Assembly: GCF_047675955.1 (NCBI RefSeq)
Contig: NW_027328103.1
Coordinates: 310,001 to 374,000 of the forward strand
DNA: 64,000 nucleotides
Direction of reading: 5' to 3'
Source of the DNA: Chlorocebus sabaeus
Lineage: Eukaryota; Chordata; Mammalia; Primates; Cercopithecidae
The position numbers and the translations under genes were made by a program. Under the pieces are notes generated by a model. The model was not told the DNA's origin, made no database searches, and was given only the letters and a program-made list of their open reading frames with translations. Every line of letters begins with the position of its first letter. The first letter of the stretch is position 1. Shown here in pieces: positions 23,389-36,090 of the stretch.

Positions 23389-24221
23389 GGATATTTGGAA
23401 GCCCATAGAGGGCTATGGTGAAAAAGGAAATATCTTCCGTTCAAAACTGGAAAGAAGCTTTCTGAGAAACTGCTCTGTGTTCTGTTAATTCATCTCACAG
23501 AGTTACATCTTTCCCTTCAAGAAGCCTTTCGCTAAGGCTGTTCTTGTGGAATTGGCAAAGGGATATTTGGAAGCCCATAGAGGGCTATGGTGAAAAAGGA
23601 AATATCTTCCGTTCAAAACTGGAAAGAAGATTTCTGAGAAACTGCTCTGTGTTCTGTTAATTCATCTCACATAGTTACGTCTTTCCCTTCAAGAAGCCTT
23701 TCGCTAAGGCTGTTCTTGTGGAATTGGCAAAGGGATATTTGGAAGCCCATAGAGGGTTATGGTGAAAAAGGAAATATCTTCCGTTCAAAACTGGAAAGAA
23801 GCTTTCTGAGAAACTGCTCTGTGTTCTGTTAATTCATCTCACAGAGTTACATCTTTCCCTTCAAGAAGCCTTTCGCTAAGGCTGTTCTTGTGGAATTGGC
23901 AAAGGGATATTTGGAAGCCCATAGAGGGCTATGGTGAAAAAGGAAATATCTTCCGTTCAAAACTGGAAAGAAGCTTTCTGAGAAACTGCTCTGTGTTCTG
24001 TTAATTCATCTCACAGAGTTACATATTTCCCTTCAAGAAGCCTTTCGCTAAGGCTGTTCTTGGGGAATTGGAAAAGGGATATTTGGAAGCCCATAGAGGG
24101 CTATGGTGAAAAAGGAAATATCTTCCGTTCAAAACTGGAAAGAAGCTTTATGAGAAACTGCTCTGTGTTCTGTTAATTCATCTCACAGAGTTACATCTTT
24201 CCCTTCAAGAAGCCTTTGGCT
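22846..24221 (+). repeat. Eight-monomer block related to 9785-11160
   Basis: This is the partner of 9785-11160 at offset 13061. Its left part is also the second unit of the 1202-bp tandem duplication, so the gtgtaaag and catatttccc monomers occur three times in the window (about 9846, 21727 and 22929). Confidence 0.78.
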
Positions 24222-24405
24222 AAGGCTGTTCTTGTGGAATTGGCAAAGGGATATTTGGAAGCCCATAGAGGGCTATGGTGAAAAAGGAAATATCTTCCGT
24301 TTAAAACTGGAAAGAAGCTTTCTGAGAAACTGCTCTGTGTTCTGTTAATTCATCTCACAGAGTTACGTCTTTCCCTTCAAGAAGCCTTTCGCTAAGGCTG
24401 TTCTT

Positions 24406-25020
24406 GTGTAATTGGGAAAGGTATATTAGGAAGCCCATAGAGGGCTATGGTGAAAAACGAAATATCTTCCGTTCAAAACTGGAAAGAAGCTTTCTGAGAA
24501 ACTGCTCTGTGTTCTGTTAATTCATCTCACAGAGTTACATCTTTCCCTTCAAGAAGCCTTTCGCTAAGGCTGTTCTTGTGGAATTGGCAAAGGATATTTG
24601 GAAGCCCATAAAGGGCTATGGTGAAAAAGGAAATATCTTCCGTTCAAAACTGGAAAGAAGCTTTCTGAGAAACTGCTCTGTGTTCTGTTAATTCATCTCA
24701 CAGAGTTACATCTTTCCCTTCAAGAAGCCTTTGGCTAAGGCTGTTCTTGTGGAATTGGCAAAGGGATATTTGGAAGCCCATAGAGGGCTATGGTGAAAAA
24801 GGAAATATCTTCCGTTCAAAACTGGAAAGAAGCTTTCTGAGAAACTGCTCTGTGTTCTGTTAATTCATCTCACAGAGTTACATCTTTCCCTTCAAGAAGC
24901 CTTTGGCTAAGGCTGTTCTTGTGGAATTGGCAAAGGGATACTTGGAAGCCCATAGAGGGCTATGGTGAAAAAGGAAATATCTTCCGTTCAAAACTGGAAA
25001 GAAGCTTTCTGAGAAACTGC
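24406..25020 (+). repeat. Block related to 11173-11787
   Basis: The offset is 13233 bases. Shared order: a monomer with ggtatatta and gaaaaacgaaat, then the 1-base-short caaaggatatttgg with ataaagg, then cctttggct. A third related pair lies at 30252-30600 (ggtatatta, caaaggatatttgg with cccataaagg). The start at 24406 reads gtgtaattggg. Confidence 0.72.
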
Positions 25021-28000
25021 TCTGTGTTCTGTTAATACATCTCACAGAGTAACATCTTTCCCTTCAAGAAGCCTTTCGCTAAGGCTGTTCTTGTGGAATT
25101 GGCAAAGGGATATTTGGAAGCCCATAGAGGGCTATGGTGAAAAAGGAAATATCTTCCGTTCAAAACTGGAAAGAAGCTTTCTGAGATACTGCTCTGTGTT
25201 CTGTTAATTCATCTCACAGAGTTACATCTTTCCCTTCAAGAAGCCTTTCGCTAAGGCTGTTCTTGTGGAATTGGCAAAGGGTATTTTGAAGCCCATAGAG
25301 GGCTATGGTGAAAAAGGAAATATGTTCCGTTCAAAACTGGAAAGAAGCTTTCTGAGAAACTGCTCTGTGTTCTGTTAATTCATCTCACAGAGTTACATCT
25401 TTCCCTTCAAGATGCCTTTCGCTAAGGCTGTTCTTGTGGAATTGGCAAAGGGATATTTGGAAGCCCATAGAGGGCTATGGTGAAAAAGGAAATATCTTTC
25501 GTTCAAAACTGGAAAGAAGCTTTCTGAGAAACTGCTCTGTGTTCTGTTAATTCATCTCACAGAGTTACATCTTTCCCTTCAAGAAGCCTTTCGCTAAGGC
25601 TGTTCTTGTGGAATTGGCAAAGGGATATTTGGAAGCCCATAGAGGGCTATGGTGAAAAAGGAAATATCTTCCGTTCAAAACTGGAAAGAAGCTTTCTGAG
25701 AAACTGCTCTGTGTTCTGTTTATGCATCTCACAGAGTTACATCTTTCCCTTCAAGAAGCCTTTCGCTAAGGCTGTTCTTGTGGAATTGGCAAAGGGATAT
25801 TTGGAAGCCCATAGAGGGCTATGGTGAAAAAGGAAATATCTTCCGTTCAAAACTGGAAAGAAGCTTTCTGAGAAACTGCTCTGTGTTCTGTTAATGCATC
25901 TCACAGAGTTACATCTTTCCCTTCAAGAAGCCTTTCGCTAAGGCTGTTCTTGTGGAATTGGCAAAGGGATATTTGGAAGCCCATAGAGGGCTATGGTGAA
26001 AAAGGAAATATCTTCCGTTCAAAACTGGAAAGAAGCTTTCTGAGAAACTGCTCTGTGTTCTGTTAGTTCATCTCACAGAGTTACATCTTTCCCTTCAAGA
26101 AATCTTTCGCTAAGGCTGTTCTTGGGGAATTGGCAAAGGGATATTTGGAAGCCCATAGGGTGCTACGGTGAAAAAGGAAATATCTTCCGTTCAAAACTGG
26201 AAAGAAGCTTTCTGAGAAACTGCTCTGTGTTCTGTTAATTCATCTCACAGAGTTACGTCTTTCCCTTCAAGAAGCCTTTCGTTAAGGCTGTTCTTGGCGA
26301 ATTGGCAAAGGGATATTTGGAAGCCCATAGAGGGCTATGGTGAAAAAGGAAATATCTTCCGTTCAAAACTGGAAAGAAGCTTTCTGAGAAACTGCTCTGT
26401 GTTCTGTTAATTCATCTCACAGAGTTACATCTTTCCCTTCAAGAAGCCTTTCGCTAAGGCTGTTCTTGTGGAATTGGCAAAGGGATATTTGGAAGCCCAT
26501 AGAGGGCTATGGTGAAAAAGGAAATATCTTCCGTTCAAAACTGGAAAGAAGCTTTCTGAGAAACTGCTCTGTGTTCTGTTAATGCATCTCACAGAGTTAC
26601 ATCTTTCCCTTCAAGAAGCCTTTCGCTAAGGCTGTTCTTGTGGAATTGGCAAAGGGATATTTGGAAGCCCATAGAGGGCTATGGTGAAAAAGGAAATATC
26701 TTCCGTTCAAAACTGGAAAGAAGCTTTCTGAGAAACTGCTCTGTGTTCTGTTAATTCATCTCACAGAGTTACATCTTTCCCTTCAAGAAGCCTTTCGCTA
26801 AGGCTGTTCTTGTGGAATTGGCAAAGGGATATTTGGAAGCCCATACAGGGCTATGGTGAAAAAGGAAATATCTTCCGTTCAAAACTGGAAAGAAGCTTTC
26901 TGAGAAACTGCTCTGTGTTCTGTTAATACATCTCACAGAGTAACATCTTTCCCTTCAAGAAGCCTTTCGCTAAGGCTGTTCTTGTGGAATTGGCAAAGGG
27001 ATATTTGGAAGCCCATAGAGGGCTATGGTGAAAAAGGAAATATCTTCCGTTCAAAACTGGAAAGAAGCTTTCTGAGAAACTGTTCTGTGTTCTGTTAATT
27101 CATCTCACAGAGTTACATCTTTCCCTTCAAGAAGCCTTTCGCTAAGGCTGTTCTTGTGGAATTGGCAAAGGGATATTTGGAAGCCCATAGAGGGCTATGG
27201 TGAAAAAGGAAATATCTTCCGTTCAAAACTGGAAAGAAGCTTTCTGAGAAACTGCTCTGTGTTCTGTTAATTCATCTCACAGAGTTACATCTTTCCCTTC
27301 AAGAAGCCTTTCGCTAAGGCTGTTCTTGTGGAATTGGCAAAGGGATATTTGGAAGCCCATAGAGGGCTATGGTGAAAAAGGAAATACCTTCCGTTCAAAA
27401 CTGGAAAGAAGCTTTCTGAGAAACTGCTCTGTGTTCTGTTAATTCATCTCACAGAGTTACATCTTTCCCTTCAAGAAGCCTTTCGCTAAGGCTGTTCTTG
27501 TGGAATTGGCAAAGGGATATTTGGAAGCCCATAGAGGGCTATGGTGAAAAAGGAAATATCTTCCGTTCAAAACTGGAAAGAAGCTTTCTGAGAAACTGCT
27601 CTGTGTTCTGTTAATTCATCTCACAGAGTTACGTCTTTTCCTTCAAGAAGCCTTTCTCTAAGGCTGTTCTTGGGGAATTGGCAAAGGTATATTTGGAAGC
27701 CCATAGAGGGCTATGGTGAAAAAGGAAATATCTTCCGTTCAAAACTGGAAAGAAGCTTTCTGAGAAACTACTCTGTGTTCTGTTAATTCATCTCACAGAG
27801 TTACATCTTTCCCTACAAGAAGCCTTTCGCTAAGGCTGTTCTTGTGGAATTGGCAAAGGGATATTTGGAAGCCCATAGAGGGCTATGGTGAAAAAGGAAA
27901 TATCTTCCGTTCAAAACTGGAAAGAAGCTTTCTGAGAAACTGCTCTGTGTTCTGTTAATTCATCTCACAGAGTTACATCTTACCCTTCAAGAAGCCTTTC

Positions 28001-31000
28001 GCTAAGGCTGTTCTTGTGGAATTGGCAAAGGGATATTTGGAAGCCCATAGAGGGCTATGGTGAAAAAGGAAATATCTTCCGTTCAGAACTGGAAAGAGGC
28101 TTTCTGAGAAACTGCTCTGTGTTCTGTTAATTCATCTCACAGAGTTACATCTTTCCCTTCAAGAAGCCTTTCGCTAAGGCTGTTCTTGTGGAATTGGCAA
28201 AGGGATATTTGGAAGCCCTTAGAGGGCTATGGTGAAAAAGGAAATATCTTCCGTTCAAAACTGGAAAGAAGCTTTCTGAGAAACTGGTCTGTGTTCTGTT
28301 AACTCATCTCACAGAGTAACATCTTTCCCTTCAAGAAGCCTTTCGCTAAGGCTGTTCTTGTGGAATTGGCAAAGGGATATTTGGAAGCCCATAGAGGGCT
28401 ATGGTGAAAAAGGAAATATCTTCCGTTCAAAACTGGAAAGAAGCTTTCTGAGAAACTGCTCTGTGTTCTGTTAATTCATCTCACAGAGTTACGTCTTTCC
28501 CTTCAGGAAGCCTTTCGCTAAGGCTGTTCTTGTGGAATTGGCAAAGGGATATTTGGAAGCCCATAGAGGGCTATGGTGAAAAAGGAAATATCTTCCGTTC
28601 AAAACTGGAAAGAAGCTTTCTGAGAAACTGCTCTGTGTTCTGTTAATTCATCTCACAGAGTTACATCTTTCCCTTCAAGAAGTCTTTCGCTAAGGCTGTT
28701 CTTGGGAAATTGGCAAAGGGATATTTGGAAGCCCATAGGGGGCTATGGTGAAAAAGGAAATATCTTCCGTTCAAAACTGGAAAGAAGCTTTCTGAGAAAC
28801 TGCTCTGTGTTCTGTTAATTCATCTCACAGAGTTACGTCTTTCCCTTCAAGAAGCCTTTCGCTAAGGCTGTTCTTGGGGAATTGGCAAAGGGATATTTGG
28901 AAGCCCATAGAGGACTATGGTGAAAAAGGAAATATCTTCCGTTCAAAACTGGAAAGAAGCTTTATGAGAAACTGCTCTGTGTTCTGTTAATTCATCTCAC
29001 AGAGTTACATCTTTCCCTTCAAGAAGCCTTTGGCTAAGGCTGTTCTTGTTGAATTGGCAAAGGGATATTTGGAAGCCCATAGAGGGCTATGGGGAAAAAG
29101 GAAATATCTTCCGTTCAAAACTGGAAAGAAGCTTTCTGAGAAACTGCTCTGTGTTCTGTTAATTCATCTCACAGAGTTACGTCTTCCCCTTCAAGAAGCC
29201 TTTCGCTAAGGCTGTTCTTGGGGAATTAGCAAACGTATATTAGGAAGCCCATAGAGGGCTATGGTGAAAAAGGAAATATCTTCCGTTCAAAACTGGAAAG
29301 AAGCTTTCTGAGAAACTGCTCTGTGTTCTGTTAATTCATCTCACAGAGTTACATCTTTCCCTTCGAGAAGCCTTTCGCTAAGGCTGTTCTTGTGGAATTG
29401 GCAAAGGGATATTTGGAAGCCCATAGAGGGCTATGGTGAGAAAGGAAATATCTTCCGTTCAAAACTGGAAAGAAGCTTTCTGAGAAACTGCTCTGTGTTC
29501 TGTTAATTCATCTCACAGAGTTACATCTTTCCCTTCAAGAAGCCTTTCGCTAAGGCTGTTCTTGTGGAATTGGCAAAGGGATATTTGGAAGCCCATAGAG
29601 GGCTATGGTGAAAAAGGAAATATCTTCCGTTCAAAACTGGAAAGAAGCTTTCTGAGAAACTGCTCTATGTTCTGTTAATTCATCTCACAGAGTTACATCT
29701 TTCCCTTCAAGAAGTCTTTCGCGAAGGCTGTTCTTGGGGAATTGGCAAAGGGATATTTGGAAGGACATAGGGGGCTATGGTGAAAAAGGAAATATCTTCC
29801 TTTCAAAACTGGAAAGAAGCTCTCTGAGAAACTGCTCTGTGTTCTGTTAATTCATCTCACAGAGTTACATCTTTCCCTTCAAGAAGCCTTTGGCTAAGGC
29901 TGTTCTTGTGGAATTGGCAAAGGGATATTTGGAAGCCCATAGAGGGCTATGGTGAAAAAGGAAATATCTTCCGTTCAAAACTGGAAAGAAGCTTTCTGAG
30001 AAACTGCTCTGTGTTCTGTTAATTCATCTCACAGAGTTACGTCTTTCCCTTCAAGAAGCCTTTCGCTAAGGCTGTTCTTGGGGAATTGGCAAACGTATAT
30101 TTGGAAGCCCATGGAGGGGTATGGTGAAAAAGGAAATATCTTCCGTTCAAAACTGGAAAGAAGCTTTCTGAGAAACTACTCTGTGTTCTGTTAATTCATC
30201 TCACAGAGTTACATCTTTCCCTTCAAGAAGCCTTTCGCTAAGGCTGTTCTTGTGTAATTGGCAAAGGTATATTAGGAAGCCCATAGAGGGCTATGGTGAA
30301 AAAGGAAATATCTTCCGTTCAAAACTGGAAAGAAGCTTTCTGAGAAACTGCTCTGTGTTCTCTTAATTCATCTCACAGAGTTACATCTTTCCCTTCAAGA
30401 AGCCTTTCGCTAAGGCTGTTCTTGTGGAATTGGCAAAGGATATTTGGAAGCCCATAAAGGGCTATGGTGAAAAAGGAAATATCTTCCGTTCAAAACTGGA
30501 AAGAAGCTTTCTGAGAATCTGCTCTGTGTTCTGTTAATTCATCTCACAGAGTTACATCTTTTCCTTCAAGAAGCCTTTGGCTAAGGCTGTTCTTGTGGAA
30601 TTGGCAAAGGGATATTTGGAAGCCCATAGAGGGCTATGGTGAAAAAGAAAATATCTTCCGTTCAAAACTGGAAAGAAGCTTTCTGAGAAACTGCTCTGTG
30701 TTCTGTTAATTCATCTCACAGAGTTACATCTTTCCCTTCAAGAAGCCTTTGGCTAAGGCTGTTCTTGTGGAATTGGCAAAGGGATATTTGGAAGCCCATA
30801 GAGGGCTATGGTGAAAAAGGAAATATCTTCCGTTCAAAACTGGAAAGAGGCTTTCTGAGAAACTGCTCTGTGTTCTGTCAATTCATCTCACAGAGTTACG
30901 TCTTCCCCTTCAAGAAGCCTTTCGCTAAGGCTGTTCTTGGGGAATTGGCAAAGGTATATTAGGAAGCCCATAGAGGGCTATGGTGAAAAAGGAAATATCT

Positions 31001-31627
31001 TCCGTTCAAAACTGGAAAGAAGCTTTCTGAGAAACTGCTCTGTGTTCTGTTAGTTCATCTCACAGAGTTACATCTTTCCCTTCAAGAAGTCTTTCGCTAA
31101 GGCTGTTCTTGGGGAATTGGCAAAGGGATATTTGGAAGCCCATAGGGTGCTACGGTGAAAAATGGAAATATCTTCCGTTCAAAACTGGAAAGAAGCTTTC
31201 TGAGAAACTGCTCTGTGTTCTGTTAATTCATCTCACAGAGTTACATCTTTCCCTTCAAGAAGCCTTTCGCTAAGGCTGTTCTTTTGGAATTGGCAAAGGG
31301 ATATTTGGAAGCCCATAGAGGGCTATGGTGAAAAAGGAAATATCTTCCGTTCAGAACTGGAAGGAGGCTTTCTGAGAAACTGCTCTGTGTTCTGTTAATT
31401 CATCTCACAGAGTTACATCTTTCCCTTCAAAAAGCCTTTCGCTAAGGCTGTTCTTGTGGAATTGGCAAAGGGATATTTGGAAGCCCATAGAGGGCTATGG
31501 TGAAAAGGGAAATATCTTCCGTTCAAAACTGGAAAGAAGCTTTCTGAGAAACTGCTCTGTGTTCTGTTAATTCATCTCACAGAGTAACATCTTTCCCTTC
31601 AAGAAGCCTTTCGCTAAGGCTGTTCTT
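25020..31627 (+). repeat. Satellite stretch with weaker block structure
   Basis: These monomers are closer to consensus, with long runs lacking diagnostic changes (for example 26300-27660). Recognisable items are the 1-base-short aaagggtattttgaag near 25276, aatgcatctc monomers near 25720, 25893 and 26580, a K then C pair at about 26158-26300, agggggct with cttcc near 28735, a monomer with aaggacatag near 29760 (also at 12230), and the only 1-base insertion I found, gaaaaatggaaat at about 31160. No genes or foreign sequence are visible. Confidence 0.75.
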
Positions 31628-32659
31628 GTGGAATTGGCAAAGGGATATTTGGAAGCCCATAGAGGGCTATGGTGAAAAATGAAATATCTTCCGTTCAGAA
31701 GTGGAAAGAATCTTTCTGAGAAACTGCTCTGTGTTCTGTTAATTCATCTCACAGAATTACGTCTTTCCCTTCAAGAAGCCTTTCGCTAAGGCTGTTCTTG
31801 GGGAATTGGCAATGGGATATTTGGAAGCCCATAGAGGACTATGGTGAAAAAGGAAATATTTTCCGTTCAAAATTGGAAAGAAGCTTTATGAGAAACTGCT
31901 CTGTGTTCTGTTAATTCATCTCACAGAGTAACATCTTTCCCTTCAAGAAGCCTTTCGCTAAGGCTGTTCTTGTGGAATTGGCAAAGGGATATTTGGAAGC
32001 CCATAGAGGGCTATGGTGAAAAATGAAATATCTTCCGTTCAGAAGTGGAAAGAAGCTTTCTGAGAAACTGCTCTGTGTTCTGTTAATTCATCTCACAGAG
32101 TTACGTCTTTCCCTTCAAGAAGCCTTTCGCTAAGGCTGTTCCTGGGGAATTGGCAAAGGGATATTTGGAAGCCCATAGAGGACTATGGTGAAAAAGGAAA
32201 TATTTTCCGTTCAAAACTGGAAAGAAGCTTTATGAGAAACTGCTCTGTGTTCTGTTAATTCATCTCACAGAGTAACATCTTTCCCTTCAAGAAGCCTTTC
32301 GCTAAGGCTGTTCTTGTGGAATTGGCAAAGGGATATTTGGAAGCCCATAGAGGGCTATGGTGAAAAATGAAATATCTTCCGTTCAGAAGTGGAAAGAAGC
32401 TTTCTGAGAAACTGCTCTGTGTTCTGTTAATTCATCTCACAGAGTTACATCTTTCCCTTCAAGAAGCCTTTCGCTAAGGCTGTTCCTGGGGAATTGGCAA
32501 AGGGATATTTGGAAGCCCATAGAGGACTATGGTGAAAAAGGAAATATTTTCCGTTCAAAACTGGAAAGAAGCTTTATGAGAAACTGCTCTGTGTTCTGTT
32601 AATTCATCTCACAGAGTTACATCTTTCCCTTCAAGAAGCCTTTGGCTAAGGCTGTTCTT
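31628..32659 (+). repeat. Local two-monomer alternation (344-bp period)
   Basis: Six monomers alternate between two types. N type (starts 31628, 31972, 32316) has gaaaaatgaaat and cagaagtgg in the box region. D type (starts 31800, 32144, 32488) has gggg at the start, agaggactatgg, aaatattttccg and ctttatgag. The rare cctggggaatt start at 32144 and 32488 shows that the last unit was copied over exactly 344 bases. This is the closest thing in the window to a dimeric satellite. Confidence 0.85.
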
Positions 32660-32831
32660 GTGGAATTGGCAAAGGGATATTTGGAAGCCCATAGAGGGCT
32701 ATGGTGAAAAAGGAAATATCTTCCGTTCAAAACTGGAAAGAAGCTTTCTGAGAAACTGCTCTGTGTTCTGTTAATTCATCTCACAGAGTTACGTCTTCCC
32801 CTTCAAGAAGCCTTTCGCTAAGGCTGTTCTT

Positions 32832-34207
32832 GGGGAATTGGCAAAGGTATATTAGGAAGCCCATAGAGGGCTATGGTGAAAAAGGAAATATCTTCCGTTC
32901 AAAACTGGAAAGAAGCCTTCTGAGAAACTGCTCTGTGTTCTGTTAGTTCATCTCACAGAGTTACATCTTTCCCTTCAAGAAGTCTTTCGCTAAGGCTGTT
33001 CTTGGGGAATTGGCAAAGGGATATTTGGAAGCCCATAGGGTGCTACGGTGAAAAAGGTAATATCTTCCGTTCAAAACTGGAAAGAAGCTTTCTGAGAAAC
33101 TGCTCTGTGTTCTGTTAATTCATCTCACAGAGTTACGTCTTTCCCTTCATGAAGCCTTTCGTTAAGGCTGTTCTTGGCGAATTGGAACAGGGATATTTGG
33201 AAGCCCATAGAGGGCTATGGTGAAAAAGGAAATATCTTCCGTTCAAAACTGGAAAGAAGCTTTCTGAGAAACTGCTCTGTGTTCTGTTAATTCATCTCAC
33301 AGAGTTACATCTTTCCCTTCAAGAAGCCTTTCGCTAAGGCTGTTCTTGTGGAATTGGCAAAGGGATATTTGGAAGCCCATAGAGGGCTATGGTGAAAAAG
33401 GAAATATGTTCCGTTCAAAACTGGAAAGAAGCTTTCTGAGAAACTGCTCTGTGTTCTGTTAATTCATCTCACAGAGTTACATCTTTCCCTTCAAGATGCC
33501 TTTCGCTAAGGCTGTTCTTGTGGAATTGGCAAAGGGATATTTTGAAGCCCATAGAGGGCTATGGTGAAAAAGGAAATATCTTCCGTTCAAAACTGGAAAG
33601 AAGCTTTCTGAGAAACTGCTCTGTGTTCTGTTAATTCATCTCACAGAGTTACATCTTTCCCTTCAAGAAGCCTTTCGCTAAGGCTGTTCTTGTGGAATTG
33701 GCAAAGGGATATTTGGAAGCCCATAGAGGGCTATGGTGAAAAAGGAAATATCTTCCGTTCAAAACTGGAAAGAAGCTTTCTGAGAAACTGCTCTGTGTTC
33801 TGTTAATGCATCTCACAGAGTTACATCTTTCCCTTCAAGAAGCCTTTCGCTAAGGCTGTTCTTGTGGAATTGGCAAAGGGATATTTGGAAGCCCATAGAG
33901 GGCTATGATGAAAAAGGAAATATCTTCCGTTCAAAATTGGAAAGAAGCTTTCTGAGAAACTGCTCTGTGTTCTGTTAATTCATCTCACAGAGTTACATCT
34001 TTCCCTTCAAGAAGCCTTTAGCTAAGGCTGTTCTTGTGGAATTGGCAAAGGGATATTTGGAAGCCCATAGAGGGCTATGGTGAAAAAGGAAATATCTTCC
34101 GTTCAAAACTGGAAAGAAGCTTTCTGAGAAACTGCGCTGTGTTCTGTTAATTCATCTCACAGAGTTACATCTTTCCCTTCAAGAAGCCTTTCGCTAAGGC
34201 TGTTCTT
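32832..34207 (+). repeat. Ordered eight-monomer core, copy 1
   Basis: The order by monomer start is: 32832 ggtatatta type ending gttagttcat and aagtctttcg; 33004 K type (agggtgctacgg) ending cgttaagg; 33176 C type starting ggcgaatt; 33348 V type with atatgttccg and aagatgcc; 33520 near-consensus; 33692 m type with aatgcatctc; 33864 L type with ctatgatgaaaa and cctttagct; 34036 e type with gcgctg. Here the V monomer has full length (gggatattt), whereas other copies are 1 base short. This core recurs in the same order at least five more times. Confidence 0.85.
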
Positions 34208-34599
34208 GTGGAATTGGCAAAGGGATATTTGGAAGCCCATAGAGGGCTATGGTGAAAAAGGAAATATCTTCCGTTCAAAACTGGAAAGAAGCTTTCTGAG
34301 AAACTGCTCTGTGTTCTGTTAATTCATCTCACAGAGTTACATCTTTCCCTTCAAGAAGCCTCTCGCTAAGGCTGTTCTTGTGGAATTGGCAAAGGGATAT
34401 TTGGAAGCCCATAGAGGTCTATGGTGAAAAAGGAAATATCTTCCGTTCAAAACTGGAAAGAAGCATTCTGAGAAACTGCTCTGTGTTCTGTTAATTCATC
34501 TCACAGAGTTACGTCTTTCCCTTCAAGAAGCCTTTCGCTAAGGCTGTTCTTGTGGAATTGGCAAAGGGATATTTGGAAGCCCATAGAGGGCTATGGTGA

Positions 34600-36090
34600 A
34601 AAAGGAAATATCTTCCGTTCAAAACTGGAAAGAAGCTTTCTGAGAAACTGCTCTGTGTTCTGTTAATTCATCTCACAGAGTTACGTCTTTCCCTTCAAGA
34701 AGCCTTTCGTTAAGGCTGTTCTTGGCGAATTGGCAAAGGGATATTTGGAAGCCCATAGAGGGTTATGGTGAAAAAGGAAATATCTTCCGTTCAAAACTGG
34801 ATAGAAGCTTTCTGAGAAACTGCTCTGTGTTCTGTTAATTCATCTCACAGAGTTACATCTTTCCCTTCAAGAAGCCTTTCGCTAAGGCTTTTCTTGTGGA
34901 ATTGGCAAAGGGATATTTGGAAGCCCATAGAGGGCTATGGTGAAAAAGGAAATATCTTCCGTTCAAAACTGGAAAGAAGCTTTCTGAGAAACTGCTCTGT
35001 GTTCTGTTAATTCATCTCACAGAGTAACATCTTTCCCTTCAAGAAGCCTTTCGCAAAGGCTGTTCTTGTGGAATTGGCAAAGGGATATTTGGAAGCCCAT
35101 AGAGGGCTATGGTGAAAAATGAAATATCTTCCGTTCAGAAGTGGAAAGAAGCTTTCTGAGAAACTGCTCTGTGTTCTGTTAATTCATCTCACAGAGTTAC
35201 GTCTTTCCCTTCAAGAAGCCTTTCGCTAAGGCTGTTCTTGGGGAATTGGCAAAGGGATATTTGGAAGCCCATAGAGGACTATGGTGAAAAAGGAAATATT
35301 TTCCGTTCAAAACTGGAAAGAAGCTTTCTGAGAAACTGCTCTGTGTTCTGTTAATTCATCTCACAGAGTTACATCTTTCCCTTCAAGAAGCCTTTGGCTA
35401 AGGCTGTTCTTGTGGAATTGGCAAAGGGATATTTGGAAGCCCATAGAGGGCTATGGTGAAAAAGGAAATATCTTCCGTTCAAAACTGGAAAGAAGCTTTC
35501 TGAGAAACTGCTCTGTGTCCTGTTAATTCATCTCACAGAGTTACGTCTTCCCCTTCAAGAAGCCTTTCGCTAAGGCTGTTCTTGGGGAATTGGCAAAGGT
35601 ATATTAGGAAGCCCATAGAGGGCTATGGCGAAAAAGGAAATATCTTCCGTTCAAAACTGGAAAGAAGCCTTCTGAGAAACTGCTCTGTGTTCTGTTAGTT
35701 CATCTCAAAGAGTTACATCTTTCCCTTCAAGAAGTCTTTCGCTAAGGCTGTTCTTGGGGAATTGGCAAAGGGATATTTGGAAGCCGATAGTGTTCTACGG
35801 TGAAAAAGGAAATATCTTCCGTTCAAAACTGGAAAGAAGCTTTCTGAGAAACTGCTCTGTGTTCTGTTAATTCATCTCACAGAGTTACGTCTTTCCCTTC
35901 AAGAAGCCTTTCGTTAAGGCTGTTCTTGGCGAATTGGCAAAGGGATATTTGGAAGCCCATAGAGGGCTATGGTGAAAAAGGAAATATCTTCCGTTCAAAA
36001 CTGGAAAGAAGCTTTCTGAGAAACTGCTCTGTGTTCTGTTAATTCATCTCACAGAGTTACATCTTTCCCTTCAAGAAGCCTTTCGCTAAG
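34600..36090 (+). repeat. Block duplicated ~23.7 kb downstream at 58330-59819
   Basis: The offset is 23729 bases. Shared rare markers are aaggcttttctt, agagtaacatc with cgcaaagg, gtgtcctgtt (35511 and 59240), ctcaaagag and gatagtgttctacgg (35785 and 59514). Differences are few: gggttatgg and ggatag here, agcagc near 59565, and a 1-base deletion in the acgtcttt run near 58422. Near 36100 the match ends, because this copy continues with the short V monomer and the downstream copy does not. Confidence 0.86.

Noticed and set aside
25606..25827. 73-codon open reading frame
   Set aside because: Satellite read-through caused by gtttatgcat in place of gttaatgcat.
30765..30962. 65-codon open reading frame
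   Set aside because: Satellite read-through caused by gtcaattcat; it ends at the next ggtatatta monomer.
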